From VYFG01 sp965248685 (lineage in GTDB: Bacteria > Pseudomonadota > Gammaproteobacteria > Arenicellales > Poriferihabitantaceae), in contig CBDFKC010000004.1 of assembly GCA_965248685.1 (NCBI GenBank), forward strand, positions 1,240,001 to 1,304,000: DNA of 64,000 nucleotides, in the 5' to 3' direction. Under the pieces are notes generated by a model that saw nothing but the letters and a program-made list of their open reading frames with translations, was not told where the DNA came from and ran no database searches. Shown here piece after piece: positions 18,673 through 30,300 of the stretch (within the stretch, counting starts at the first letter, position 1; each line of letters opens with the position of its first letter). Both the position numbers and the translations under genes were made by a program.

Positions 18673-19372
18673 TCTAGTCCCCGGCCTCAGATATGTTGTT
18701 TCCGGTGCGAGTTCCGGGATTGGCGCCGCGGTGATAGATCGCCTGGTAAGCATGGGAGATCGAGTTGCCGCGATCTCACGCAGGCCCGCGCGATCTGATT
18801 CACCCCTGGTTAATTCAGTTCAGTGCGATCTTTCCGATCTGGGAGAAACCACACAAATGTTGAAGACCCTGGTTAAATCGGGACCCATCGATGGTCTGGT
18901 GCTCAGTCATGGTTATGGTGATTTTGGGTCCCTGGAACAGTTTTCCGAGGCCAGAATAGTCAGTCTGATCAATTCCAATTTGACCAGCAGCATTATGCTG
19001 GCTCGATCCGTTGTTCCACTTATGAAAAAGTCCGGATCAGGAAAGCTGGTGTTTGTCGGATCCGAGGCGGCGCTCAAGGGTGCGCGCCAGGGAGCGGTTT
19101 ACTGTGCGACGAAATTTGCTATTCGGGGATTTGCCCAGGCCTTGCGTCACGAATGCAGCAGTAGCGGCGTTCAGGTTTCAGTGGTCAATCCTGGCATGGT
19201 GGATACACCTTTTTTCGATAAGCTCTCCTTCTCTCCCGGTCCAGACCCTGAAAATAGCCTGACAGCCGAGGATGTAGCCGCAGCAATTATCAGCATAATT
19301 GAAGCATCTCCCAACGCCGTTATCGATGAAATAAATTTGTCCCCATTGAAAACAGTGGTTCGTCATAAATAA
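18653..19372 (+). CDS. Short-chain dehydrogenase/reductase
   Basis: 239-residue classical SDR, NAD(P)-dependent. The Rossmann dinucleotide motif is SGASSGIGAAV (about 17-27). An Asp in CDLSD binds adenine. The catalytic Ser lies in VGSEAALKG and the YxxxK pair in YCATK (Tyr150, Lys154). The start overlaps the WecA-like gene by 20 bp, so it is probably the last gene of the polysaccharide transcript. The substrate is unknown: it may reduce a sugar nucleotide or a lipid intermediate. Confidence 0.88.
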   Translation: MNQTNSNLVPGLRYVVSGASSGIGAAVIDRLVSMGDRVAAISRRPARSDSPLVNSVQCDLSDLGETTQMLKTLVKSGPIDGLVLSHGYGDFGSLEQFSEARIVSLINSNLTSSIMLARSVVPLMKKSGSGKLVFVGSEAALKGARQGAVYCATKFAIRGFAQALRHECSSSGVQVSVVNPGMVDTPFFDKLSFSPGPDPENSLTAEDVAAAIISIIEASPNAVIDEINLSPLKTVVRHK

Positions 19373-19428
19373 GTTGATCGGTCTATAATTCCAAGCTCAA
19401 TAGCTAAACTCAAGCAAGATATATTTCT

Positions 19429-20226
19429 ATGATTAATCTAGCGATAGCGGGCGCCTCCGGTCGCATGGGACTTGCGATTGTTGGCTTGGCAGCATCAAAA
19501 GACGATACCAGCATAACAGCTGCCTTGATGCACCCCGCTAGTTCCACATTAGGCCAAGATGTGGGCGAACTTGCCGGCTGCGGTGCCACAGGCGTAATAA
19601 TTAGCGACCAAATAAGTCCCGACCTGTTTGATGTCATGATTGACTTTTCCAGCCCCGCCGCCGCGGCTACCCATATCGAATTGTGCCGGGCCTCAGGAAA
19701 ACCCATCCTGATTGGAACCACAGGATTGGATGAACAGGAAAAACAGCTGGCGCAGTCCGCAGCGATAGACATTCCGGTTGTGATCGCTGCCAATACCAGC
19801 GTGGGGATTAACCTCTGCGTCGCTTTGTTGGAGACCGCCAGCAAGGTAATCGGTGAGGTAACCGATATCGAGATTGTCGAGGCGCACCACCGCAACAAAG
19901 TTGACGCGCCTTCTGGAACTGCATTGCTTTTGGGGGAAGCGGTCGCCAGACCACTGAATAAAACCTTGTCAGCAGATGGTGTTTTTAGCCGGGTAGGAAA
20001 TACTGGTCCGCGCCAGAACGGGACCATCGGGTTTTCGACCGTTCGGGGAGGTGATATTGCGGGCGAGCATACGGTTATGTTTATCGGCGAAAATGAAAGA
20101 ATCGAAATCACTCATCGTGCTTCGGACAGACGAATATTTGCCCGGGGTGCGTTGCGCGCGGCGACCTGGTTGGCCGGACAGTCCCCAGGTTACTATGATA
20201 TGCGAGATGTTCTCGGCCTGCGTTGA
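19429..20226 (+). CDS. dapB: 4-hydroxy-tetrahydrodipicolinate reductase
   Basis: Lysine/diaminopimelate pathway reductase, 265 residues, normal length. The N-terminal nucleotide-binding motif is AGASGRMG (7-14). DVMIDFSSPAA and GTTGLD follow in the cofactor domain. The catalytic/substrate region EAHHRNKVDAPSGTALLLGEA (about 151-171) contains the conserved His-His, Lys and SGT motifs. A C-terminal FARGALRAATWLAGQSPGYYDMRDVLGL is typical. dapB before carA-carB is a common gammaproteobacterial arrangement. Confidence 0.97.
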   Translation: MINLAIAGASGRMGLAIVGLAASKDDTSITAALMHPASSTLGQDVGELAGCGATGVIISDQISPDLFDVMIDFSSPAAAATHIELCRASGKPILIGTTGLDEQEKQLAQSAAIDIPVVIAANTSVGINLCVALLETASKVIGEVTDIEIVEAHHRNKVDAPSGTALLLGEAVARPLNKTLSADGVFSRVGNTGPRQNGTIGFSTVRGGDIAGEHTVMFIGENERIEITHRASDRRIFARGALRAATWLAGQSPGYYDMRDVLGLR

Positions 20227-20251
20227 ATCCGGGTGAATTGATAGGTACAAT
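20223..20251 (+). promoter_or_regulatory. Candidate sigma-70 promoter for carAB
   Basis: TTGAAT (20223-20228) and TACAAT (20246-20251) are separated by exactly 17 bp, right at the dapB stop. A transcript from here would start near 20258 and run through the hairpin at 20290-20354 before reaching carA, as expected of an attenuated operon. It is based on sequence match only. Confidence 0.5.
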
Positions 20252-20289
20252 CCGGCCACCGTAAAACAACGCCGATCCAGGCTAGCAAT

Positions 20290-20354
20290 AATTTGCCTAA
20301 GAACAGACATAAGGGGAGAAACCAACTGGTTTCTCCCCTTTTTTTAGGCAAATT
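20290..20354 (+). terminator. Nested hairpin with U-tract in the carA leader (terminator or attenuator)
   Basis: The inner stem is a perfect 13-bp pairing of 20311-20323 with 20328-20340, with a 4-nt loop AACT. It is followed by a run of T to 20345, a textbook intrinsic terminator. An outer perfect 10-bp stem pairs 20290-20299 (AATTTGCCTA) with 20345-20354, enclosing the terminator and its T-run. It ends 18 bp before the TTG start of carA. It may simply end dapB transcription, or attenuate carAB. Confidence 0.85.
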
Positions 20355-20372
20355 TCTAAACAGGAGAACTGA

Positions 20373-21519
20373 TTGAATCATAGCGCATTGCTGGTGCTCG
20401 AAGATGGAACCGTATTTCATGGTAATTCTGTTGGAGCCAACGGAATCAGGGTAGGGGAAGTTGTTTTTAATACGTCGATGACGGGGTATCAGGAAATTCT
20501 GACGGACCCATCCTATGCCAGTCAAATTGTCACATTAACCTACCCCCATATCGGCAACGTTGGAACCAATTCAGAGGATCAGGAATCGGATTCGATTTAC
20601 TGTGCCGGCTTAGTCATTCGGGACTTGCCGCGGGTACACAGCAACTGGCGCGCACAGGAATCTCTTGGGAATTATCTCGGGTCCCGGAATGTCGTTGCTA
20701 TCAGCGACATTGACACCCGAAAATTAACCCGATTGCTGCGTAGTTCTGGTGCGCAAAATGGCTGCCTGGTAGCCGGTCCAGATATCAACGTTGATGATGC
20801 TCTGGCGCAGGCCAGGCAATTTCCCGGTCTAAATGGTCTTGATCTTGCCAAAGTGGTCTCGGTAAAGCAGACCTATCATTGGAGCAATGGTCGGGGAGAC
20901 GGCGTTTGGGATTTGACTAAGGGTCATTCTAATGGAGCAGCGTCCAACTTCAGGGTTGTGGCCTGCGACTACGGTATCAAGAAAAATATACTCCGAATAC
21001 TGGTAGATCTCGGTTGTGATGTTACCGTGGTTCCCGCTGAGACTCCTGCAGCAGAAATTCTTAGGGATAATCCGGACGGTGTATTTTTATCCAATGGTCC
21101 CGGTGACCCCGAACCTTGCGACTACGCTATCGCAGCCATAAGAGAGATTATCGAGCAGGGTAAACCGGTATTCGGAATATGTTTAGGCCATCAACTACTT
21201 TCATTGGCGAGTGGCGCAACCACGGAAAAAATGAAATTTGGCCATCATGGGGCCAATCATCCAGTCCAGCATCTTGAATCTGGCCAGGTCATGATAACCA
21301 GTCAAAATCACGGTTTTACGGTGGCTGAATCCAGTCTTCCTGATAACCTGAAAATTACCCATCGATCGTTATTTGATGGATCAGTTCAGGGGGTAGAACG
21401 ATTGGATCGACCCGCATTTTCTTTTCAGGGTCACCCGGAAGCGAGTCCCGGACCACGGGATATCATCCCGCTTTTCGATCGGTTTATCGACCTTATGAAG
21501 CAAGCCAGGAGTAATTCAG

Positions 21520-21527
<8 letters not shown>
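20373..21527 (+). CDS. carA: Carbamoyl-phosphate synthase small (glutaminase) subunit
   Basis: 384 residues. It releases ammonia from glutamine for CarB. The start is TTG, supported by the ribosome binding site CAGGAG at 20361-20366 and by the canonical N-terminus NHSALLVLEDGTVFHG. The class I amidotransferase domain has LSNGPGDPEPC, then the nucleophile Cys in PVFGICLGHQLLSLA (about residues 264-278) and the His-x-Glu of FQGHPEASPGP. The end overlaps carB by 8 bp. Probably regulated through the hairpin leader upstream. Confidence 0.97.
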
Positions 21528-24735
<3,208 letters not shown>

Positions 24736-24766
24736 ATCTGAAAGGAATTGATGTTAGGATTTCTCC

Positions 24767-25249
24767 ATGAACACCCAAAGAGTCGTAATCACAACTGCTG
24801 GTGCAGAAAAGCTCCGGGCTGAACTAAAAAATCTGAAAAGCGTTCAGCGCCCAAAAGTCATTGCGGCGATTGCTGAAGCGCGGGCACATGGAGATCTTTC
24901 AGAAAATGCCGAATATGATGCGGCCAAGGAACAGCAGGGGTTCATTGAAGGAAGAATAGCAGAATTGGAAGGCAGCCTCTCTATAGCAGAGATTATTAAT
25001 CCCCGAGCCATTGCGGTGGAAGGCAAAGTTGTCTTTGGTGCCTTGGTTGACTTGTATGACATCGCACAGGATATCGAAGTAAAGTATCAGGTAGTCGGCA
25101 ATCTCGAAGCCGACCTTGAGCAAGGAAAAATTTCAATCAGCTCGCCAATTGGAACCGCCCTGCTCGGCAAGTTTGAAGGAGACGAGGTTGAAGTGAATGC
25201 CCCTGGTGGAAAAAGGACCTATGAAATTTTAGCGGTTAGTTACGACTGA
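24767..25249 (+). CDS. greA: Transcription elongation factor GreA
   Basis: 160 residues, canonical length. An N-terminal coiled coil carries VTTAGAEKLRAELKNLKS-like sequence and the tip acidic residues in ARAHGDLSENAEYDAAKEQQ. The C-terminal domain has SSPIGTALLGKFEGDEVEVNAPGG. It stimulates RNA polymerase to cleave backtracked transcripts. It follows carB by 31 bp, the usual gammaproteobacterial order. Confidence 0.97.
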   Translation: MNTQRVVITTAGAEKLRAELKNLKSVQRPKVIAAIAEARAHGDLSENAEYDAAKEQQGFIEGRIAELEGSLSIAEIINPRAIAVEGKVVFGALVDLYDIAQDIEVKYQVVGNLEADLEQGKISISSPIGTALLGKFEGDEVEVNAPGGKRTYEILAVSYD

Positions 25250-25269
25250 ATTAGGCGGTTTCAACCTTA

Positions 25270-25490
25270 GGAACCTCTGAACAAGTCATGACCGGACAGC
25301 TTGAGCGAAAAATAATCGATATCTGCGTTGCCCGCAGGACGTGGGTAATGAGCGATAGCAGGAACGGAAGCGTTACAAAACTTCGCAATATCGCGTGGCG
25401 ACCAACCACTGCTATTACGTGCGTTTCGTGCCTTGATCTCAATCATTTTTCATCTCAATCTGTCTCGCCCAGACTTGTTCAGAGATTCCC
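25270..25490. mobile_element. MITE-like element of about 221 bp, flanked by TTA
   Basis: The left end at 25270-25287 (GGAACCTCTGAACAAGTC) and the reverse complement of 25472-25489 match at 17 of 18 positions. A TTA triplet lies immediately outside each end (25267-25269 and 25491-25493). Such a 3-bp TNA duplication is typical of several IS5-family groups. Nothing inside codes for a transposase. It fills the whole greA-eamA gap and ends three bases before the next ATG. I saw no second copy in the window. Confidence 0.8.
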
Positions 25491-25493
25491 TTA

Positions 25494-26348
25494 ATGAAGC
25501 CCGCCGATGTTCTGTTAGCGTTATCGGTGCCGATTATCTGGGGAATGGGCTTTGTCGTTGCCAAAGGCGCGATGGACCATTTCCCACCGATCTTGTTGAT
25601 GGCGCTTCGATTTACCTTGACCGCCGTCTGTTTGATTGCATTCTTCCCCGCGCCTAAAGGTATTCTGAAAGACTTGTTTTGGGTGGCGTTGGTGAGTGCA
25701 GCGGTGCAATACAGTTTAACTTTCACCGGGCTGCAGGGAATTGATGCATCCACCGGTGCCCTGGTGGTCCAACTTGAGGTGCCATTTGGTGTATTACTCG
25801 GATACCTGGTTTTTGGAGACCGGATAAATGTGTGGCAAATAGTCGGCATGCTGATCGCTTTTTCCGGAACCATCCTGATTGCCGGAGAGCCAACTTTGAG
25901 TGACAGCCTGGTTTCCCTGGCATTGGTTGTTGCCGGCGCATTTACCTGGGCAGTGGGTCAAGTTATGTTAAAGCGGTTGGGCGACATTGGTGGCTTTACC
26001 GTTATAACCTGGGTTGCGGTGCTGGCAACGCCACAGCTTTACATTGCTTCATGGATCTTCGAGTCAGACCAGATCGACGCTATCCGCAGCGCGTCGTTGA
26101 ATGCCTGGCTGGCAGTAGCGTATTTGGGTCTGGTAATGACTGCGTTGGGATACGCTATCTGGTATGGTTTGCTAGGGAGATATCCGGTAAGTCGAGTAAT
26201 GCCTTTTCTGTTATTGTTACCCGTAGCGGCGGTAGCAGGTGGAGTGATTTTTCTTGAAGAAAACCTGACTGAAATGGTGATCCTGGGTGGATCATTGTCC
26301 ATGATCGGCGTCGCGATCATTACACTCAGGAGCCCTAAAGAATCCTAA
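25494..26348 (+). CDS. EamA/DMT-family transporter
   Basis: 284 residues with about 10 membrane helices arranged as two EamA repeats (about 5-135 and 145-280). The opening KPADVLLALSVPIIWGMGFVVAKGAMDHFPPILLMALRF is strongly family-like, supporting this ATG. The start codon sits right at the edge of the MITE-like insertion, so any native leader has been displaced and no good ribosome binding site remains (only AGAG within the element end). Probably an amino-acid or metabolite exporter; the substrate is unknown. Confidence 0.9.
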   Translation: MKPADVLLALSVPIIWGMGFVVAKGAMDHFPPILLMALRFTLTAVCLIAFFPAPKGILKDLFWVALVSAAVQYSLTFTGLQGIDASTGALVVQLEVPFGVLLGYLVFGDRINVWQIVGMLIAFSGTILIAGEPTLSDSLVSLALVVAGAFTWAVGQVMLKRLGDIGGFTVITWVAVLATPQLYIASWIFESDQIDAIRSASLNAWLAVAYLGLVMTALGYAIWYGLLGRYPVSRVMPFLLLLPVAAVAGGVIFLEENLTEMVILGGSLSMIGVAIITLRSPKES

Positions 26349-26358
26349 GGAGGAAAAT

Positions 26359-28134
26359 ATGACAACCGAACAAATCACACTTTTTGGCTTGCTTGGCGTG
26401 ATATTCGGACTGCTGGTCTGGGGCAAAATTCGTTATGACTTAATTGCATTTGGCGCACTGACCGTTGCTGTGGTCATCGGCGTAGTTCCCCAGGAGCATG
26501 CATTTGATGGCTTTGGTCATCACGCCACGGTAATTATTGCCCTGGTTCTCATAGTCAGCCGTGGGCTATCCAATTCCGGTGCAATCGAATTAATTGCCAA
26601 GCATGTAATCGACGCTGGCCGTTCCCTGTTTATGCACATCAGCGTGATGTCCGGTGTGGCTGCAGTCTTGTCGGCGCTGATGAATAACGTTGCGGCGCTT
26701 GCATTACTGATGCCAATTGATATGCAGGCAGCAGCAAAAGCCAAGCGCAGCCCTGCGATGACCTTGATGCCGCTTTCCTTTGCTTCCATTCTGGGAGGGC
26801 TCATTACCCTGATTGGTACTCCACCAAATATAATAATTGCCAGCTTTCGCGAACAAGCCATAGGCGAGCCGTTCGGGATGTTTGATTTTTCTCCGGTAGG
26901 CATTGTTGCTGCCATTGCCGGTGTAATTTTTATTTCACTGGTTGGGTGGAGGCTGATTCCGATAGCGGATAGCAATACCGGCGCTGCGGAAAAACTATTT
27001 CAGATTCAGGAGTATATCGCGGAGCTCAGGGTAGGCGAAAAATCCACGATAATTGATGCCAAGGTGCGTGATCTGGATCAGCAGGCGGAAGACGTTGACG
27101 TGGCTATCATTGGGCTAGTGCGAAATGGAAAGAGAATTCCCGGGCGTGCTCGCAGTGAGCATATCCGGCAAGGTGACTTGCTCGTCATCGAAGCCAATGC
27201 CGATGCCATCGACGCATTTGTAGGTGCCTTGAAGTTGGAGTACGTTGGATCAGAAAAACACGGAAACCTGATTGGAGAAGACTTATCGCTGATCGAAGTA
27301 GTAATCCCGGAAAACGCCCGCATCGAAGGAAGAACTGCGCTCGGGGTTAAATTATTATATCGATACGGCGTAACCCTGTTAGGCGTATCTCGCCAGGGGA
27401 AGGCCTTTCAGGAACGAGTTCGCAAGCTCACTATTCGCGCCGGAGATGTTCTACTGCTATTGGGACCAACCGAACGGCTTAGTGATGTTGGACTGTGGCT
27501 CGGCGGACTTCCGCTGCAGGAGCGGGACCTGCAGGTCGTGCAGCGTAACAAGGCATGGATTGCGGTGGGCAGTTTTGTGTTGGCAATTGCCGCCGCAACT
27601 AGCGGAATTATTCATCTACCTGAAGCCCTGGCTCTGGTATGCATAACCATGGTGGGATTCAATATTGTTCCGCTCCGGGAAATATACAGCTCCATCGAAT
27701 GGCCGGTAATCGTCTTGCTGGGTTCGATGATACCAATTGGTTCGGCGCTAGAAGCATCTGGTGGTACCGCTTTGATCGCCCAGGAAATAGTTAATGTTGC
27801 TGAGGGGTATGGACCGGTAATCGTCCTCACATTGTTGATGCTGGTAACGATGACACTATCAGATGTGTTGAACAATACTGCTACAACAGTAATTGCTGCA
27901 CCCATTGCCATCGATATCGCTAACCGCTTGGGGGTGAATCCTGATCCCTTTCTTATGGCGGTTGCGGTGGCCGCTTCCTGCGCATTTCTGACGCCTATTG
28001 GCCACAAAAATAATACCCTGATCATGGGGCCGGGTGGTTATCGATTCGGCGATTATTGGCGCATGGGGTTGCCGCTTGAAATTATTGTTATTGTGGTCTC
28101 TATTCCCATGATCGTATGGGTATGGCCATTTTAG
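26359..28134 (+). CDS. SLC13-family anion permease with two TrkA-C (RCK_C) domains
   Basis: 591 residues. N-terminal helices to about residue 200 include LIGTPPNIIIASFREQ, the ion/substrate motif of DASS-type carriers. Two cytoplasmic TrkA-C domains follow at about 215-295 and 305-380 (VPENARIEGRTALGVKLLYRYGVTLLGVSR-type). Then comes the second membrane half with SDVLNNTATTVIAAPIAI and TPIGHKNNTLIMGPGGY. Proteins of this design move sulfate, other oxyanions or dicarboxylates with Na+. It has a strong ribosome site AAGGAGG just upstream and follows eamA by 10 bp. The sulP gene faces it head-on. Confidence 0.92.
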   Translation: MTTEQITLFGLLGVIFGLLVWGKIRYDLIAFGALTVAVVIGVVPQEHAFDGFGHHATVIIALVLIVSRGLSNSGAIELIAKHVIDAGRSLFMHISVMSGVAAVLSALMNNVAALALLMPIDMQAAAKAKRSPAMTLMPLSFASILGGLITLIGTPPNIIIASFREQAIGEPFGMFDFSPVGIVAAIAGVIFISLVGWRLIPIADSNTGAAEKLFQIQEYIAELRVGEKSTIIDAKVRDLDQQAEDVDVAIIGLVRNGKRIPGRARSEHIRQGDLLVIEANADAIDAFVGALKLEYVGSEKHGNLIGEDLSLIEVVIPENARIEGRTALGVKLLYRYGVTLLGVSRQGKAFQERVRKLTIRAGDVLLLLGPTERLSDVGLWLGGLPLQERDLQVVQRNKAWIAVGSFVLAIAAATSGIIHLPEALALVCITMVGFNIVPLREIYSSIEWPVIVLLGSMIPIGSALEASGGTALIAQEIVNVAEGYGPVIVLTLLMLVTMTLSDVLNNTATTVIAAPIAIDIANRLGVNPDPFLMAVAVAASCAFLTPIGHKNNTLIMGPGGYRFGDYWRMGLPLEIIVIVVSIPMIVWVWPF

Positions 28135-28150
28135 TAGTAGCTTCCGGTGG

Positions 28151-29914
28151 TTAACTTACGATGGTCTTACATTCTTGAAAAATGCGTTTATCGCAGTTCT
28201 TGCAGATGTCTTTGTTCAGCCGATTGAATATTCCAAGTATCGCGTCTTCTTTTGAATCATAAATTGTACCCTGGTCCAAAATATTCATATATCCACCTCG
28301 GTCGAGAACTTTGGTAGCGCTGTCTTTTAGCCGATACATGTATAGCTCACCCCCCATCTTGCGCCGCTCCAGCGCTTCCTTTATCAATAATTCCGCTCCG
28401 GCGACGTCGACCTGATTGATTCCTTTTGTTAGTAGTAAAAGGTGCTTTTGGTCTGGGTATTTTTCGCGATAGAGTCTAAGCAATTCGCCAACATAGGTTA
28501 CCGATCCAAAATACAGGGAGTCGTCCAACCGCAGTATTTTCAGTTGCGGACATTCATCCATACCATAACTCGAGGTAAACTTTCGGTGTTTGGATTCGGG
28601 ATCGGGCACCCTTCCGAGTAGTTTGGGTTTGGAGGTTTTTCGCAGGAAAAACATCAGGGAAATAACCACGCCGAGCAAAATAGCGTCTTCCAGGTGAAGG
28701 AACAGGGTGGCAATAAATGTAACTACCATTACTAGTGCTTCTTTTTCTTCGGCCCGGGCGATCTTCCGAATCTGCTCGAAGTCAATCAGTCGCCAGGCAA
28801 CCAGGAACAGTAATCCAGCCACAGATGCGGTAGGTAGGTAAGCGGTTATTGGTGCGACATAAACGATTAACATCAGCAATAGCAAGCCCGCAGTAATCGC
28901 CGCCAGGGGCGTCTTTGCCCCGGCATCAAAATTGGCTCCACTTCGATTGAAAGAGCCAGTAGCAACGTAGGCCGAGAAAAAACTGCCGAAAATATTGGAT
29001 AATCCCTGTCCAATAAATTCCTGGTTTGGTTCTAAGGATTGCCCTGAACGAACCGCGATCGATCGAGCTATGGATACCGCCTCGGTCAAGGCAAACAAAG
29101 TCATTGCCAATGAAACCGGAACCAGCTGCCTGATAACATCCATTGAGAAAACTGGAGCTGATAGTGGTGGCAGGCTTTTTGGTAAAGCACCGACCATTCG
29201 GATACCGGTGGTTTCGGCACCAAAGAACATATTCAGAATTGCCGCTATGACGCCACCGACAATTAATGCTGCGATCATTCCAGGGAATCTTGGAAAAAAT
29301 TTGCGGGTGAAAATTCCTGTGATCAATGTAGTTGCCGCCACTAACGTTACCATAGGATGGAACGCGCCCCAGTGATTCCATAAATAGCCGACGGTTTCCA
29401 GCAGATGATCACTTTGCGGAATCTCAAGTCCCCAGAATGCCTTGGCCTGTTTTGCTGCGATCAAACAGGCCGCGCCAGCGGTGAATCCTACGATGACCGA
29501 ATGGGAGATAAAATTGACCAGGGTTCCCAGTTTGGCAAAGCCCATCACAAGTTGGATAATTCCAACCATAAATGCAAGGGTAATTGCGAGGGAGATATAT
29601 TCTGCTGAGCCAGGAACGGCCATTGCACTCAGTGAAGAAAACATCACGATCGACGCTGCGGTAGTTGGCCCCGAAACCAGATGCCATGAAGAACCGAACA
29701 GGGCCGCAATGATCGCCGGTACCATACTGGCATATAGTCCGTATTCGGGTGGCATTCCCGCGATGGCTGCGAATGCGACGCCCTGGGGTAATACGATCGC
29801 GGCACCGGTAAGGCCCGCCAACAAATCAGCTCTAAGTGTCTCCCGATCCATGTTCCGTCCCCATCGAAGGAAAGGGAATAATTTGGTTAGCGAGAAACTA
29901 AAATATCGTGGCAT
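28151..29914 (-). CDS. SulP-family anion transporter with STAS domain
   Basis: 587 residues from the ATG at 29914, preceded by AAGGAAG. An upstream TTG would add five residues. Membrane domain: DLLAGLTGAAIVLPQGVAFAAIAGMPPEYGLYAS near the start, then about 12-14 helices with SFNRSGANFDAGAKTPLAAI. The C-terminal STAS domain is at about 440-555 (KILRLDDSLYFGSV, INQVDVAGAELLIKEAL). The tail is odd: ICKNCDKRIFQECKTIVS holds three cysteines. Members carry sulfate, bicarbonate or other anions. It is convergent with the SLC13 gene and divergent from the tup operon. Confidence 0.93.
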   Translation of the reverse strand: MPRYFSFSLTKLFPFLRWGRNMDRETLRADLLAGLTGAAIVLPQGVAFAAIAGMPPEYGLYASMVPAIIAALFGSSWHLVSGPTTAASIVMFSSLSAMAVPGSAEYISLAITLAFMVGIIQLVMGFAKLGTLVNFISHSVIVGFTAGAACLIAAKQAKAFWGLEIPQSDHLLETVGYLWNHWGAFHPMVTLVAATTLITGIFTRKFFPRFPGMIAALIVGGVIAAILNMFFGAETTGIRMVGALPKSLPPLSAPVFSMDVIRQLVPVSLAMTLFALTEAVSIARSIAVRSGQSLEPNQEFIGQGLSNIFGSFFSAYVATGSFNRSGANFDAGAKTPLAAITAGLLLLMLIVYVAPITAYLPTASVAGLLFLVAWRLIDFEQIRKIARAEEKEALVMVVTFIATLFLHLEDAILLGVVISLMFFLRKTSKPKLLGRVPDPESKHRKFTSSYGMDECPQLKILRLDDSLYFGSVTYVGELLRLYREKYPDQKHLLLLTKGINQVDVAGAELLIKEALERRKMGGELYMYRLKDSATKVLDRGGYMNILDQGTIYDSKEDAILGIFNRLNKDICKNCDKRIFQECKTIVS

Positions 29915-30010
29915 CGTGCTTCCTTTCAAAAATTACAATGGCGCTGAATTGGAGGAGGCGCGATTGTGCGGCCTGGACAACATTTACTCAATACAAATTC
30001 TTAACAATTT

Positions 30011-30070
30011 TAACGAACAGTAACGAACAGTAACGAACAGTAACGAACAGTAACGAACAGTAACGAACAG
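30011..30070. repeat. Six tandem copies of the 10-mer TAACGAACAG
   Basis: Six perfect head-to-tail 10-bp units lie about 100 bp upstream of the sulP start, in the region shared with the tup operon. The unit length is close to one DNA helical turn, so copy-number change would move flanking sites without rotating them. Confidence 0.97.
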
Positions 30071-30212
30071 TATTGAAAAGAAAAACTGTTAATCGCTAAA
30101 CAGAATTTTATAAGGCTCAAATTTTGGTTCAGACTGTGTCTCGCACACGCCTGACACGTTGGCAACAACGCGGATATTTTTCCACGAAATTCCATTTAGT
30201 ATTGAAATTACC

Positions 30213-30236
30213 ATATATGTAAAATAATGCATATAT
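30213..30236. promoter_or_regulatory. ModE-like candidate operator upstream of the tup operon
   Basis: ATATATG (30213-30219) and CATATAT (30230-30236) form a 7-bp inverted repeat with a 10-nt spacer, 65-88 bp before tupB. ModE-type regulators bind AT-rich TATA-containing palindromes. The regulator encoded at the operon end has a ModE-like DNA-binding domain, so self-regulation through this site is plausible. Low-complexity AT sequence makes chance symmetry possible. Confidence 0.4.
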
Positions 30237-30300
30237 AAATATAAGAGGAAATGCCCTATTTTACCGCAATAAACATCATATTATGCAATATAATACATAA

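Larger units (their letters stand above)
29915..30300. other. Divergent sulP/tup intergenic region
   Basis: 386 bp without a gene. It holds the sulP leader, six copies of TAACGAACAG, an AT-rich stretch, the candidate ModE-like operator at 30213-30236, and a TATAAT-like box shortly before the tupB ATG. Both outward promoters must lie here. Confidence 0.7.

Noticed and set aside
29442..30023. 193-residue plus-strand frame over the sulP start
   Set aside because: It is antisense to the conserved SulP membrane domain and has no own features.
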